In this document: piece by piece, positions 22,691 to 37,200 of the stretch
How the letters are laid out: each line of letters begins with the position of its first letter
Position numbering within the stretch: the first letter of the stretch is position 1
Assembly: GCA_037957365.1 (NCBI GenBank)
Contig: JARHVA010001425.1
Span: 2,486,501 to 2,550,500, forward strand
DNA: 64,000 nucleotides
DNA from: Torreya grandis
Taxonomy: Eukaryota > Streptophyta > Pinopsida > Cupressales > Taxaceae
Direction of reading: 5' to 3'
The notes under the pieces: generated by a model
The model's database searches: none
What the model was told of the DNA's origin: nothing
Seen by the model: only the letters and a program-made list of their open reading frames with translations
Made by a program: the position numbers and the translations under genes

Positions 22691-24096
22691 AGTTTGATCT
22701 AGATATTAAGTTGACAAAGCTGGTCAGGGGTAAAGGCCTATACCAATTAATGGCTGACAATAAGCCAGAAGATACACAACATGAAGAAGCTAAATTGGAA
22801 GATATGCCAATAGTCCTTTTTGTCTCCACTACCAATGAATGGTACTTATGTATTGCCTATTTTCTAACTTATGGTGAATGTCTTGCTCATTTGTCTTACA
22901 AAGAAAGGAGGACTATCAAGTTGAAAGCTGCCCATTTTGTCCTTTGGGATAATGGCCTGTACAAGAGAAGCATAGATGGAGTATTCCTTCTTTGTGTAGA
23001 CAAAGAAAAACAAACCCAACTTTTGAAATCTTTCCATAATATGGCCTATGGAGGACATTTTTCTACTCCTGTGACTGCTCATAAAATTTTGTGAGCCAGG
23101 TATTACTGGCCAACTCTTTTCCAGGATGCACATAAGTGGGTGAGGAAATGTGAACTTTGCCATCAATTTATTGGAAGACCCAAGTTGGCTGCCTTGCCTC
23201 TCAAGCCAATAATCATAGAGGAACCTTTCTAGCAATGGGGACTTGATTTTATTAGGATAATAAACCCACCTTCAAGTGTTGGACATGATTATGTCCTTAC
23301 AGCAACTGATTATTTCACCAAGTGGGTAGAATCAATTCCAGCTAAGCATGCTACTTCAAAAGTTGTATGCAACTTCCTCAAAGAGAATATCATTTCTAGG
23401 TTTGGAGTTCCACTCAAAATTGTTACTGATAATGCAGCTTATCTCACCTCTCAAGAGATTATGCAATTATGTTTTCATTATGGAATTACACTCTCTCATT
23501 CTTTTGATTATTTTCCAAAAGGAAATGGACAAGCTGAGTCTAGCAATAAAAATTTGGTAACTATTATCAAAAAGCTAGTAGATGATAATCAAAGGACATG
23601 GCATAAAGCATTAGTTGATGCTCTATGGGCAAACAGGATCACACCAAAAAGGGCAATTTGTATGTCTCCTTTTCAACTTCTTTACGGTATTAATGCTGAG
23701 ATACCAATCACCTTAGAGTTACCAGCCTTGAAATTGGCAAAGGCCATTGAAGATCAGACATATGAGAGTTCTCTTGACAAAATAATCATGTGCCTAACTC
23801 AGATAGAGGAACAGAGAACCATGGTGGTGGATAGAATTGCTACTCATCAAAGTTTGGTAAAGAAACTCTTTGATCAGAAGGCCAAAAATCATGATTTCTA
23901 GATTGGGGATCAAGTCCTATTGTGGGACAAAAGAAGATAACCAAAAGGGATGCATGAAAAGTTTGACTCCCTTTAGAGAGGCCCATTTATAATTCATCAA
24001 CACATTGGTGAAAACAACTTTATATTGAAATACCAAGATGGCACACTCTTTTCTCTGCCCCACAATGGGCAGCGTTTGAAACAGTTCAACTCTTGA
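22691..24096 (+). pseudogene. Integrase of element E
   Basis: The zinc-binding HHCC motif lies at about 23030-23165 (H-x-x-x-x-GGH, then C-ELC). The DDE core is recognisable: Asp in QWGLDFI (about 23245), Asp in IVTDNAAYLTS (about 23420) and Glu in KGNGQAESSN (about 23530). The C-terminal part ends with a GQRLKQFNS-like phrase and TGA at 24094-24096. Stops at 23092, 23230, 23899, 23938 and 23974 break it. Confidence 0.88.
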
Positions 24097-26265
24097 AGTA
24101 TCAGATCATTGCCTCTGTATATATGTATATTTGTACAGTTTTAATTATATTTTGTTTTGTTTATTTTCTTCTCTGATGCCTTTCATTTCTGGCTAGCATG
24201 ACTCTGAATCCCAATGGTACACGTGAAGACATTGGAAATTTTGGATTCTACTCCTTTCAATTCATTTTGCAATTGATAGAAGTTCCCCAACTGGAGCCAG
24301 CTATTGTCCCCCAAAAGTAACAATCATTTTTGAGACAACATTTGAACTATTTTAGTCTTAAGAACCAAAATTTTCTCTTCCATTTCCAAAATTTGTCCTA
24401 GACATTCAAATTCCTCATTTTCCAAGCTTCTCAAAAAATCTATGGACTCTACAGGCTTGAATCTATGGACTGTGCAAAAAAGGAAAATATATGGACTCTA
24501 CAGATAGGTTCATTTATACAGGTTCAAAGACTTCTACAAGTGGTTTCAGTCAAAATAATTAGTTTTCAACACTTTGCCATTCTCTAGGATTGGTTTAGAG
24601 CTTTGGTTCAGTTGAAAATTTCCATCGGTAAGCATCTGAGTGTAAAAAGAGACTTCAACCATTAAACCATTGAACCATTGAACCACTTTGGTTCAAAGGT
24701 TTAATGAGTTCAAGGTTCAACAAGTTCAATGTCTTTGGCAAGAGTTAAGCACTTCATCAAGGTTCATCAGATTCTAAACACTTAACCAACTCAAGGCAGC
24801 TTGAACTGTTGAACCATTGAACCACTTTAGTTCAAAGGTTCAACAGGTTCAAAGTTTGATGGTGGGTTCAACCAAAGGAATGGTTCAATGGATTAGTTCA
24901 ACCAAGAAGTTTAATGCTTTATTTCACTTAAGTGGTTCACTCCCTTTATTTATGCGTCTTTTGGTTCAACTAAATAGTTCACTCAATTGGTTCATTCTTT
25001 CAGTTCATCCTTTGGTTCAACATCTCAAAGTTCAACAGCAGGTTCAAAGACATTTTCAAATATTTTTTTAAATTGTTGAACCAAAACTTGGTTCAATGAA
25101 ATGGTTCAACTGTTGGTTCAAAGGCAAGTTCATAATGTTTGGTTCAATGCTTAGTTCATCGACTTGTTTCATCCAATTGAACTATCAGCTTGAACCATTT
25201 TTGGTTCAACCGATTGATTCAACGTCTTGGTTCAATAGAATGGTTCATCACCAAAGTTTAAAGGGGTGGTTCAATGTAGAAGGAAACTTCTCAAAGGATA
25301 AGTGCATTTGTGGAGGACACTTAATCAATAAAAGCACCCTTCAGAAGGGTCATTTCTCAAGGAAGCTGAAAGGTAATTCTTTCATATTTGTTTAAGACAT
25401 TTAAAATTGGCTAAGGCATAATTATTTCAAATTTTTGTCTGAAGGAATTCCTTTAGATAAAAAGCCTGAAATAATTCTAAGTGGCAGCAGGTGCGAAAAA
25501 TCTGAAGACCAGTCAGAGACTTTGTGAAACGAATTATCCCTAGACTTTTTGTCCACAGGAATTTTCCCCGAGCAAATTGTCCACAAGAATTTTCTATGGG
25601 ACAAATGTCCATGGAAATTACCCATGGGAGAAAACACCTAGGAATTTGCCTAAAGGATGGTTTGTGAGAGACTCAAATAGAAAGCCTGGGGATTTGTTCA
25701 TGGGAACTGCCAAGGCAAAGGGCTACCAAAGGACCCTGAAGGGCAGGTGCCCTTGTGGGGGACTCTTAGTAGCCAAAGTAAAGGGATATTTCCATCCCAT
25801 TTAAGGATAATTTCTTAAGACTCAAAAGGGCAAAGCCAAAATCTGAAAGAGGACCAAGGGGTGATGCCCCTGAAGACCTCAAATTCAAGATAGTGAACAA
25901 GCCATTGAGAGCACATTAATGGGCATGTGAACGTCAATTTTAAAGTCCATGAAATAGCAGTTAATTCTTTGAATTTATAGACTCGAATGCATTCCCAAAA
26001 TTCAAGACCAAGAACAACAAAAAGTGAGGAAAGATAGAATAATGAATGAATCTAGGACCTGATTCAATTAACCAAAAAAGGAGGAACGATGAAGACAAGA
26101 TCAGACCACGAAATGGACATTGAAATTTGTAATCCTTCAATTATGTGGCTTGTTTATCTACATTGAGAAGATCAAATGGGAAAAATTCCCCAAAGTTCTA
26201 GCTTATCTTCCTAATAGTTCCCAACACATCATGATGTATTACTGTTCCCGAGTCCTTCTTAAAGT

Positions 26266-26279
26266 GGCTATATAAGGGA
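26266..26279 (+). promoter_or_regulatory. Candidate TATA box of the E LTR
   Basis: GCTATATAAGGGAC is a good plant TATA element and is the best candidate U3 core promoter in this LTR. The corresponding part of the 5' LTR is deleted, so the element could not be transcribed from its own 5' end. Confidence 0.45.
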
Positions 26280-26349
26280 CTTTCTTTCATTGTAAAAGGA
26301 TCTCTTTTTTGACAATCTAAACAAAACTCTGCCCAAATTGAGAGGCATC

Positions 26350-26692
26350 ATTGAGACTTTGTGCTTAGTCTGTTAATCATATTTTGTTACTAGAATAAGA
26401 AATCAAGGGAATTTTTTAGACTTTGTGCTGTGATATCTTTGCTGTTAAGGAAACTATTCTTATGTCTTTTTCCTTGATATATTTTTTGCTCCATTAATTT
26501 AACAAGTAGGATTAGTAAAATTAGTCAAGAAGGTGTCCTAAAAAATCAACTGTCGAGAGACTTTGTGCCCCCATAGTTGCCTTTAGTGTGTTTTATTTTC
26601 ATTGTTATGTAAAGGACTTTGAGAAGACTTTGTGCTCTCATTGTCCTTCGTATATTACTCTTGAGCATTTCAGGTAGAGACTTTGTGTTGTA
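26350..26692 (+). repeat. Repeated AGACTTTGTG motif downstream of the E TATA box
   Basis: AGACTTTGTGC or a one-base variant occurs at about 26354, 26419, 26558, 26619 and 26677, with an outlying copy (AGAGACTTTGTG) near 25516. The copies lie where the R/U5 part of the LTR should be. The spacing is irregular (about 58-139 bp) and the intervening sequences differ. Confidence 0.75.
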
Positions 26693-28774
26693 TCTCAATT
26701 TTTTGGTTACTACACCCTTAGTTACATTCTACTTTTATTTCCAAGAGTATTCTTATGGATGACTGAATAGTTATTCTGAAAGAAGAGGAGTGTTGTCTGT
26801 CATTTCCCTTGAGTTTTTCCTTTGTTTTACATAAATCACTCTAAAGAAAGAGAGATGGATGGCTTGTTCTACCCTTGATTATTATTTTTTGTTTATACAT
26901 ATATATAGCATATCCACAAGGAACTTCCCCTTGATGAGAGGAGAGAGCAATCTCCTTCTAATGTGATAAACTTACACATTTAGATGACTAATCTTCCTAC
27001 TTTGGCTGATCAGACCTATTTTGTTTACTAATACGCTGATAGACAAAATATTCAACCAACAAGATAGAAAGAGAGAATAATTTAATTGTATTTGAGAGTT
27101 TTATACTAAAAATTTATGTTTAATATTAATGTGATTTTACCTTTCATGGATAATTATATTAATTTCTAAGGCAATGGAACTTTGATTATCACAAAAATTT
27201 AGAGTAAGAGAAGTTAGAGGGTGGCCTAAATATGTAAGAGGTCTTTGAATCAAAGTGGCTTCCTTGGTAACATGTTATAAGATTTATATTAAGCTTCGGT
27301 GGAAGATAAGAATACATTACTTTGAATCTTATTAATTTATGAAATTGTGCCATAACCCAAAGAGAAACAATATCCATTTGTGGATATTCAATTATTAGTA
27401 TCACTAACCCACTTAAAATTGGAATAACCTACCAAATAAATAGTGATATTTGAGGTATACTCTAGTCCAAAATTTAGAGTACATTTAATATAATGAAGAA
27501 TTATTTTATCAACTTTAAAATAAGTATTTTGAGGTTTTTACATAAAATGAGAAACTAATCCAATAGACAAATAAATGTCAAGATGAGTATGAGTAATATA
27601 ATTCAAATTTTTAACTAATTGCCTATATAAATTAGAATCAACATTTTTAGGTTCCATGTCATTAAGTAATTTCATGCCAAGTTCAAAATGGGTATAAATG
27701 GATTTACAATCCAACATATTAAACCTAGCTAACAATTAATATGCATATTTTGATTGAGAAATGGAAATGTTATCTTTTTTTTCTAAACTTGAATCCCTAA
27801 AGAGTAATGTAAGAGACCTAAATTATCATTTCAAAGGTATTATTTAAAGATAAAAAACCATTGAACTATTACTACCAGTTATGATCAAGTCATCAACATA
27901 TAAAATTATGATAACTATGTCATTTTAAGTGTTTTTGAAAAAAATATTAGGATCATTGGAGCTATGAGTAAAGCCTTGAGTGATTAAAAAATGATATATT
28001 TTGGACTACCATTCTCTAGGTGATTATTTCAAATCATAAATATCTTTATTTAACTTGCAAACAAGATTCTCATAACCTTTATTAATAAAACCATGAGGTT
28101 GAGATGTGTAAATTTATTCATGCAAATCATCATTCCAGAAAACGATCTTAACATCCATTTTATAACAAGGTCAATTTATATGAGTAGCTAAATATAAGAA
28201 AAAATTAATTTGGAGCATCTTAGATAAGAGTGCAAAATTTTTATTATAATCAATTCATTCAATTTGATAAAAACATTTACCAACTAATCTAACTTTGTAT
28301 TTTTCTACTTGATTATCAAAAATAAACTTTGTCTTGAAAAACCATTTACAACTAACTAAATTGTGAACTTTAGGGAGAAGGACTAAGTTCCAAGTTTGAT
28401 TAGAGATCAAAGACTTGTATTCACCACTCATTTATTTTCTAAAATAGGGTTACATTGATCTTATTTTAGGGTCATTATTATTCATAAGTTTACACATTAA
28501 ATCATAGTTTCATCTTTGTTTCCTAGTACTATGAGTATGATTAAGATCTACATCAATTCCATAAGCTTCTATAGTTGTCTTTTCCTGGTTAGGCATAGAT
28601 TTAGGTGGAGAAAGACTAAAATAGGGAGTTTGAACTTTAGGAATAAAAACATCACTATGCAAAACATCAATTTGATCATCATTTGAATCAAAATAAAAAG
28701 AATTAGAAATAATATCAAGAGAATCTGAATTAGTAGTACAATCAAGCACACCATCTTTAACAATTCTAACATGT

Positions 28775-29150
<376 letters not shown>

Positions 29151-30547
29151 ACATGTAAATGTTGAAAGTTAGATTTCATCCACTCCAGGTTTATTCAAAG
29201 GTGATGTTTAAAATAGATTTAGTGGAAGTCCTATTAATTAGATAAGCAACATAATACATAGCTTCAACCTAAAAATTTTAATGCATATTTTTAGCAAGCA
29301 ACATACACCTAGCCATTTCAGTGATAGTCTTATGTTTATGTTCAACAACATCATTTTTCTCAGGTGTGTAAGAAACACTTTTTAATGATAAATGCCATGT
29401 TGCTTAAAATATACAAGAAAGTAATTATTAAAATATTTACTACCATTATCATCTTTTAATATATATATATAAATAAAAACTATATTTATTTTCAACAAAG
29501 GCATGAAGTGTAATGAAAGTTTCTAAGACTTGATCTTTAATTTTTAAGAAATAAATCAAAAATCACCTAGTGCAGTCATAAAAAAAGGTTAAATAATATT
29601 TGACACAATCAATATAAGTATTTTTAATACACCTAACATATAATTATGAACCAATTTTAGTTTTTTTACTTTCACACTAAGATTTGTTGTAGGAAAATAT
29701 TATCTATTTTACCAACCATTTATCCACTATAAACATAATCAGTATGATGAATTATAGTTAAACCATGCACCATATTGAGGTTATTCATAAGTGAAATATT
29801 TTGGTAACTAATATGTTTTAATATTTCATGCCATAAGTTACCATTAATATAAGAAATAAAATAATGACTATAAGAGGAAGAAGAGAATTCGATAAACTTA
29901 AAAAGGTTATCATTACTTACAAAGGTAGTAATAAAAAATTGAAAATCATGCTTGGTTTATTTAACATAAGAAATATCATGAAATAATTATAATTTATATT
30001 TTTATTTGCATAATTTAGGAATATAAATAAAATTTAACTTTAAATTTGGAACAAGAAAAACATCATGTAATTCACCATTAGGGATTTTAATAGTTCCTTT
30101 GGCTTCAACATTGCAAGAAACATGATTTATAATACTTAAATGATTGTTAGAAAGATATGATTATAAGTAAGTAAATAAATTAACATTAATTTTAATATTT
30201 TGAGTATCACTATAATCAACAATCCATTTAGTGATGAAAGTAAACAAATCATAAGTAAAAACAACACTAGTATTAGATTTCTATTCTTTTTTAGTCTTAT
30301 TATTATTAGTTCTAGAATTGTCTTTGACTTTAATCTTTCCATTTTTAATATATAATTTCTTGAAAAATAATGATCTTCATCATGACTATTTTATATAATA
30401 TATGTATAATTTATATTCTAATACATTTTGAATTATATTTTTGGTCTTTTTTGTCATGTGTGTTTTTAAACTTAACATGATCTTTGACATTCTTGTGTTG
30501 GTGTTTAGGGATAAAATCATGTTCATTTATTTTGAGACTACCAAATT

Positions 30548-30587
30548 AAATTATTATTATTATTATTATTACTATTATTATTATTAA
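30548..30587. repeat. (ATT)n microsatellite
   Basis: Roughly 13 ATT/TTA units with a single ACT interruption near 30571. It lies in the gag/zinc-knuckle region of element C. Confidence 0.9.
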
Positions 30588-30994
30588 TGATGCAAAAAAG
30601 TACAAAATAAATCAAACATCAACTAAATATCTAGATATAAATAGAAAGTTTCAAATGAACATTTTTAATAAATTGTTGAAAGGTTTAAGCAAATATTTTT
30701 TCATGACAATGTGAATTAAATCAAGTATAAATGTGTAACACCTAAAATAGTAAATTGAGATTGTAAAGAGTGAAATTTCATCAAGAAATCATCCATATTT
30801 TTAAATTCATTATACTTTAAATTGTAAAGTTGATCCTAAACTTGAATTTCCCTATATTCATTCATAACATCATAAACTGGAAAATATTATTGATGTGCCT
30901 ATGTATACTTAAACATGCAATAGAGATAAAGCATAATTAAGAAGTATATTATTGTATTTCAATTTGGTTAACATTGTAGTAACAGAAGATATTA

Positions 30995-31143
30995 TGTTGG
31001 ATTTTTTCCTATAGGGTTTCCTAGTTGAAATCTTGTGTATTATGTAACAATGTGTATGTGTAATTTCTCGTGTTCAATTTTATAATAATATTTTGTTAGT
31101 ATTACTTATCTTGTATTAGTTTATTAGTTAGTTTCTCTTTATT
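30995..31143 (+). repeat. Putative 5' LTR of element B
   Basis: It starts TGTTGGATTTTTTCC and ends just before the primer-binding-like site. The 3' LTR at 55120 starts TGTTAGATATTTG, similar only at the very beginning, so the pair cannot be confirmed by eye. Confidence 0.4.
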
Positions 31144-31155
31144 TGGTATCAAAAC
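31144..31155 (+). other. Degenerate primer-binding site of element B
   Basis: TGGTATCAAAAC differs from the consensus TGGTATCAGAGC by two G-to-A changes. Confidence 0.6.
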
Positions 31156-31189
31156 TAGGTTTTATCTTTTCATGAAGATTTAGGGTTTC

Positions 31190-34100
31190 ATTTACCCATG
31201 ATAAAATATTTCATGAATGGGATATTTGTGCATGGGAATATTTTTGTGAAGGATAATTATGAGAATCACAAGAAAATAAATTTGAAAATACAATGGTCAA
31301 AAAATTGAGTTGTGTAAGCTCAAGATGCAAAATATTCTTTTAATATATATCAAGGGGTTGTTGTTTAGGAGTGTAAAATACAAGTATGAATATATAATAT
31401 TGGGTAAATATCAATAGAAAGGTAAATATTCTAATCATATTATGTCTATCATGTTTGATTTTGTTGAATGTTTTAATGGAGAAAACTTACAAGGAAATAT
31501 GGGAAAATTTGGGTGACAAAATCTCTAGTGAACATATTGTTTATCCAAAATAAGCTATATTCATTAATAAAAAATGATGGTGATTATGATTTAAATAATG
31601 TGTTAATTTATTTAATTTTTTAAAAATTAAAATGGATGAAAAATAAAAGGGTATTTCTTTGTTTTTTTATTGCCTGACTCTTGGGATAATTTAGTTATGG
31701 TAATAACTACTCCTACATTAGCATTAAAAATAGAGGACATAATAAGAGTCTTATTAATGTAATATATGAGGTATAAATCCATTGATTATTATCAAATAAA
31801 TAATTACATTATTATGATAGGTCACTCACAAGAGATAAATAAAAATAGGTTTGAACATTAAATGTCTAGAGATAAATCGAAGACCAAAACAAAAGATAAG
31901 GATAAATCAATAACTATGGTAAAATGGGGCATTTTAAGAAAGATTTAAAATTTTAAAATATTAAAAATTTAAGTCATATGATGATTTTCAATGTAAATAA
32001 ATAGATAATTCCATTTAAGACACATATGATCTATTCCTTACAACATCAACCTTGCATGGATGCCATGATGCATGGTTGATTGACTCTAGTGCCTCTTTCC
32101 ATATAAATCCTTATAGGGAGTGGTTATATTAATATGAAAATATAAATGGAGGTGATGTATTTTTGGGATATAAATATACCTACAAGATTTTTGGTTGAGG
32201 GAGATTTAAGTTAATGTTCAAATATGGAAGGGTTAAAACCCTCCCTAATGATCTGCACATTCTAGGTTTGGCTATAATATAATTTTTTGTAAGCAAGATG
32301 AATGATGTCAGTGTGTAGTTGAAATATAATAAATAAATTTTAAATATGAATCATAGATACATGATATTATAAAGAGGAGTCTGCACTAGAACATTGTTCA
32401 ATCCTAAGGCAAACACTATCAATGATGGGTGTAATAGCTCAATTATTCTTAAGAATAGAATGGATTGGATCAAACTATTACTTTACATGTATAAAATATA
32501 ATTCTCTAGCATAAAATGATGGGTAATAATAAGGATTTTAAGTCTAAATTTATGTTTTTTTATTAATCTTTGGATTTTTACTTTTGTGAACATTATTTAT
32601 ATAAGAAGTATACTAAAGTAAATTTTCCCTGTAGTGATATTAGAGCAAATGGTATTTTGCACTTAATACATACAAATGTGTTTGGACCTTTAAAAGTTAA
32701 ATATCTTGAAAATTAATTTTATTATGTGTGTTTCATAGATTAATACCTAAAAAAATATAGGTTTAATGTATCAAGCTTAAATATGAGGTTTTCAAAATAT
32801 TTAATGAGTTTAAATATCTTGTTAAAAACTAAACAAAAAAGAAGATTAAGGTTTTGATAAGTGATAAGGGTGAAGAATATTTATTGAATGTTTTCAAACA
32901 AATTTTTAATGATTTTAGAATAAAAATGAAAAATATGAATCCATCTACACTAAAATATAATGTATTACTAAAAATAATGAATAAGACTATTGTGGATAGG
33001 ATGAGAAGTATGCTAAGTGATACAAACTTAGAGAGGTAGTTTTGGGGAGAAGTAATTATGATGAATGTTTCATAATAAATATATCACCCATAATATATTT
33101 GGTAGATAAAACTCCATATTAAGTGTGGCCTATTAATAAACCCTCTCTCATACATATTAGGGTTTTCTGTTATGATGCTTATATGCATATTACAAAAAAA
33201 ATTAAGTTGGACAACAAATCAATAAAGTCTTATTTATTAGATATAGCATCAGGTGTATAAAGATATAAGTTTTGGAACCTATAAATTAATAATACTATTT
33301 ATAGTTTAAATTTTATAAATATATATTTTAATGGGGTTCAAAATTAGGTTAAAATCTAAAGGATGAACTTGAATAATTTCATGTTGAACTAGAAGGAGAA
33401 CTTGTGTCTGAATTCAAAGTAATTAAAAAAAGTGAATCATAAATGGAGTTGAAATATGAATATTCAGATGAAGTAGAGTATTATAAACCAAAATATGTAC
33501 AACCAAAACTATAATTTCTGGAATATTAGATTGAGTGAGAAGAATACTAGAAAGATAGTCTTGATTTTATTTTATTAGTTATTGATAAAGATCCCAAGAC
33601 TATAAAGGAGGCACTGGGCTCAAATTAAAATAAGTTTTAGATTAATCATATGGATGAATAAATGTATTTCATCATATAAAAATAATAAATGGGATGTGGT
33701 GTAATTACCTATAGGTAGTAAACCTATTGGTTGCAAATGGGTGTTTAAGAAGTACAATACAGTAGGAAAAATGGAGAAGTATAAATACCACCTAGTATAA
33801 TAGGGATTCTCTCAAAATGAGGGAATTTATTTTTTTGAGACATTATCTCATGTTGTTAATATTAATTTAATTATATTTATTATTATTTCTTTTGATCTTG
33901 AAATAGAACATATAAATATAAGGACAACTATTCTACATGGTCATATTAAGGAATAAATATCCATGATGCAACCAAATAATTTTAAAGTAAATATAAATGA
34001 GATTTTGGGTTATATATACAAAAAGTCTCTTTACAACTTGAAATAGTCACCAAGGATGTGAAATCATATTTTTTACATGTATGTGTTAGGACACGGGATT

Positions 34101-34224
34101 GAATGAAATAAATATTATCCTTGTGTGTATTTTAAATAGGAAGATGAAATGTTTTTTTATCATATTTTTATATGTAGATGACATGTTTTTTGGTAATAAC
34201 AAGGAAATGATTAGTCAATTTAAG
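31190..34224 (+). pseudogene. Broken copia gag-pol of element B, N-terminal to RT
   Basis: The gag part (about 31190-31950) is barely recognisable. Protease reads WLIDSSASFH, with DSS at 32082-32090 where DSG is expected (one G-to-A change), followed by a GDVFLG...KIFG...KTLPN sequence typical of plant copia protease. The integrase core is seen at 32854-33039 (SDKGEEY, then NKTIVDRMRSMLSDTNLER). RT starts near 33700 (PIGCKWVFKKYNT across frames) and is cut at 34224 shortly after the YVDD-like segment near 34170. Stops and frameshifts are frequent, making this the most decayed of the copia elements along with C. Confidence 0.8.
34220..34224. repeat. Target-site duplication of element F, left
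   Basis: TTAAG here and at 54154-54158 flank element F exactly. Joining the flanks restores continuity of element B's RT. Confidence 0.85.
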
Positions 34225-37200
34225 TTTCAAGCCCAAAAACTAACACAATGAAACACACATAGAATAACCCAATTTTATTTGAAATATATAATACACATTT
34301 TAATCAATTGCATTTCTCAAGTGATAAGGAGGTGATGTACAAGTGGACACTCAGTCTCCATGCAATTATGCAATTATCACTTGTTCTATTCATCCTAAAA
34401 GATTTCATGCAAGCCTATAGCTTGATAAACAATCTAAGTGGCCCTATGGCCCCAATACTTAAACATGAATGCTTAACCAAATGGAGGATGGTTTATGTAA
34501 CCACTTATTTTAAGCAAGACATACTAACTCAAAATAGAGTTTGAATTTGGGTTCTAAATTATTTTGGCCAATCATGTGGCTCCAATCACACTTAAGTTTT
34601 CAATAGAGTCTAATTTTACATTGATTTGATTTTAGGAAATTTTTAAGTCAAATATCAATTAGACTGCATGGGACCTCAATGGGTGCCTAAAATATCCTAT
34701 TTTTTTAGATTAGTGCACCCAATTTCCACCATTGGATCAAATTGATCCCATTCATCATATCTAGTTAAAGTATTAAGAGACCAAATTCCTTGGTGGAGGC
34801 TATAACGTCTCAAATTTGGCCAAAGAGTTAAAAAACTTAGATTTTGGAGGGGGAAGGAGGTATTAAAGGATGAAATTTTACATAGTTATCCCTCCCCTCC
34901 TTCTTAAGCCTAAGAGACTACCTTTAATAGAGTCTTCAAGATTTTTAAAAAAATAATATTGTTTTATTTAAAATTTATGACTTGATAGGAATATGTTTGA
35001 AACTATTTTATAGGTGCCCATTCTAAGAAAAAGCTTCAAGGAGGTCTCAGTCTCCTACAATTTCCAAAATGGTCCTGACACCTTCAAGCTCGTCTACAAC
35101 CATTACTGTTCATCACAAGTTAAAAGTTTAGAAAAAGTTATGTTAAAATTAATATAACTATTTCATGTTGTATGTGGTCCAAAAATAACATTAGTCTCAT
35201 TTTGGAGTAACTCAATCCAAGCAACTAGGATCTCATTAGAGTCGTTAAGGCCCAAATAGGACTCTTTGTGAAAAATAACACACATCAAAAAAAGTATAAA
35301 GTTCCAATTATTTAAACCAATTCCATATATAATATGATGAAAATTTTATGGGTTTACCCTTTGTATTATACTACATACAAGCCAATGAAACACCATAATC
35401 AAAGAACAAAATTAGGCATACTAGCTTACTAAGGAGGTCAAATCACACCTCATAAAAATGGTCATAACTAGAACACCATGCATCTCCAAGTATTAAAAAT
35501 TATATCATGTGTATGGGAACTAAAATATATTTGGGTCCCTTTTAGGTTCACCCTACCTATGGGTCTATGATCCTTTGAAAATGAAGGAACAAAAATAGGT
35601 ATAAAATTTGTGCAAGGTTTTGGTTTTAATTGTGGGTCTAAAACTTTAAGAAAGTAAAGTTTAATAATAATATATATATTTTAATTTAAATTTTAAATAA
35701 ATGATTAGAGTCCTAAAAACTAAAGGATAGTGGCTATACTATCCTCTACACCATCAAATTCCATGTAACATAGCATAAAATGTTATTGTGGCCCTAACCA
35801 TGAAGTCACAATTATAAAATAACCCACCCATTCACACTATAACTACATAAAACCCATAGTAGTCACATGGGTGACCACCACCTTCATTAAGGGTTCTTCC
35901 CTCCAGAAAGAGACCATTACCTTCCAAAGGGGCCTGTGTCAGCTAAATATTACCTTACAGAGAAGAACTTTCAAAAATTTGTAACTCCTACAATGTGATT
36001 AAAAAAATATGAAACCAATTTCATCAAGTTCAACAAATTGTAAATTTTTAAATTGATTATCTTGTGCCAAAAATTGCCTCGATAACATGCAAATAAATTA
36101 AAAAAAGTTTGGGGATAATACAAAGGAAATAATACTATTTTAGGACCAATATTTTGAAAATTAATAATAAATTAACTATAACCCCTAAAATTATTTAGTT
36201 TGTTGAATAAATTTATTAACTAGATTTATTTTACATTACATTATAATTTGGGATAAATAGGGAATATTTTAGATGCTTAAACTATTTTGAACATATTTAG
36301 CTTTCATTGGCATCATAATAACTAAGCAAATTGACAATTTATGAAGGAAAACAATAAAAATTTCAACTATATAATTACAAAATATAGTAAATATCCACAA
36401 CATACTTTATTAATGAATTTTCAACACAAATTAGTCTTTTAATTTCCCTTTTTACCACTGATACATCTTTCCCAAGTAAATCACTACTATCAAGTATTAT
36501 AACACCTGAGCACTAATTATAATTTTTTCCCATTTCTAATAATACATATTTCTAATGACTAAATACAAATTTTATCCAAATATATGCATTTTTTATCTTA
36601 AATAAATACAAATATAGTGGTTCTCATCTCACTAACAAGGTTCATTCTAAAAATATATAATAAGTAGATAAGATGGTCTTCATCAACTCTTTTTATAGTC
36701 TTCAAGAGTAATTAAAGGAGAGGCTCACCTCCCATCCTCTTAACATCATCAATTGAATACCATAGGCACCCCTAATCCTAAGACTCCTAGCTCTAGGAAT
36801 TGTCACATCAACTTTCTTGGCAACTGACTAGATAAACAAAGGTTTAGATGTCTATGATACAAGATATAGGTTATTTATATAAATACACATCTAGGCTACA
36901 CTCTCAATATAAGGAGGCTTAAAAACTACAAAAACTATCAAATAAGAAATTAAAAATAACATGGATGTACCAACATGATCAAATATATCCATATAAGGTT
37001 CAAACACCACTAGGCCTACTGATTGAAAATAAGGACAAAGTTAATTCCTCACATTTATATTATTTCTCATGGTCATGGGAGAGAATCATCACCTTCTACC
37101 ATACCAAAAATATGTACGAGGGAATTGGGTTCATACTCCCTCATGACACTTTCACTACGTTATAATCAAACCATGTAAGAGGGTATGGGAATCCAGTTCC

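Larger units (their letters stand above)
16623..27061 (+). mobile_element. Ty3/gypsy element E with extra RNase H, inserted in element C
   Basis: Two directly repeated LTRs (16623-18350, truncated; 24302-27061) flank gag and pol on the plus strand. The domain order is gag, protease, plant-type extra RNase H, RT, gypsy RNase H, integrase. Termini are TGTTG/CAACA. The element interrupts the RNase H end of copia element C and has a near-perfect 5-bp target duplication. The extra RNase H places it with Tat-like gypsy elements, by family knowledge. Many stops and frameshifts show that it is dead. Confidence 0.9.
24302..27061 (+). repeat. 3' LTR of element E (2,760 bp)
   Basis: It starts TATTGTCCCCCAAAAG (TGTTG with one G-to-A change) and ends ATTCAACCAACA. 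The first 1,712 bp match the 5' LTR; the remaining 1,048 bp exist only here. It carries the GGTTCAA-rich array (about 24655-25260) and a set of GACTTTGTGC repeats (about 26354-26690). A TATA-like GCTATATAAGGG lies near 26268, which would be a fitting U3 promoter. Confidence 0.85.
30995..34224 (+). mobile_element. Ty1/copia element B (+), left part
   Basis: It comprises a putative short 5' LTR (from TGTTGGATTTTTTCC at 30995), a diverged primer site at 31144, gag, protease, integrase and RT. It stops at 34224 in the middle of RT just after the YVDD region. The rest of RT, RNase H, the polypurine tract and the 3' LTR continue in the same frame order at 54154. The gap is gypsy element F, with a TTAAG duplication at 34220-34224 and 54154-54158. 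Confidence 0.85.

Noticed and set aside
25422..25804. Several open frames on both strands in the right part of element E
   Set aside because: They lie inside the 3' LTR, have no domains, and their counterparts in the 5' LTR (17901-18194) are not conserved as proteins.
36965..37165. 66-codon open frame on the plus strand
   Set aside because: It is inside the long LTR of element F, and the matching position in the other LTR is not conserved as coding sequence.
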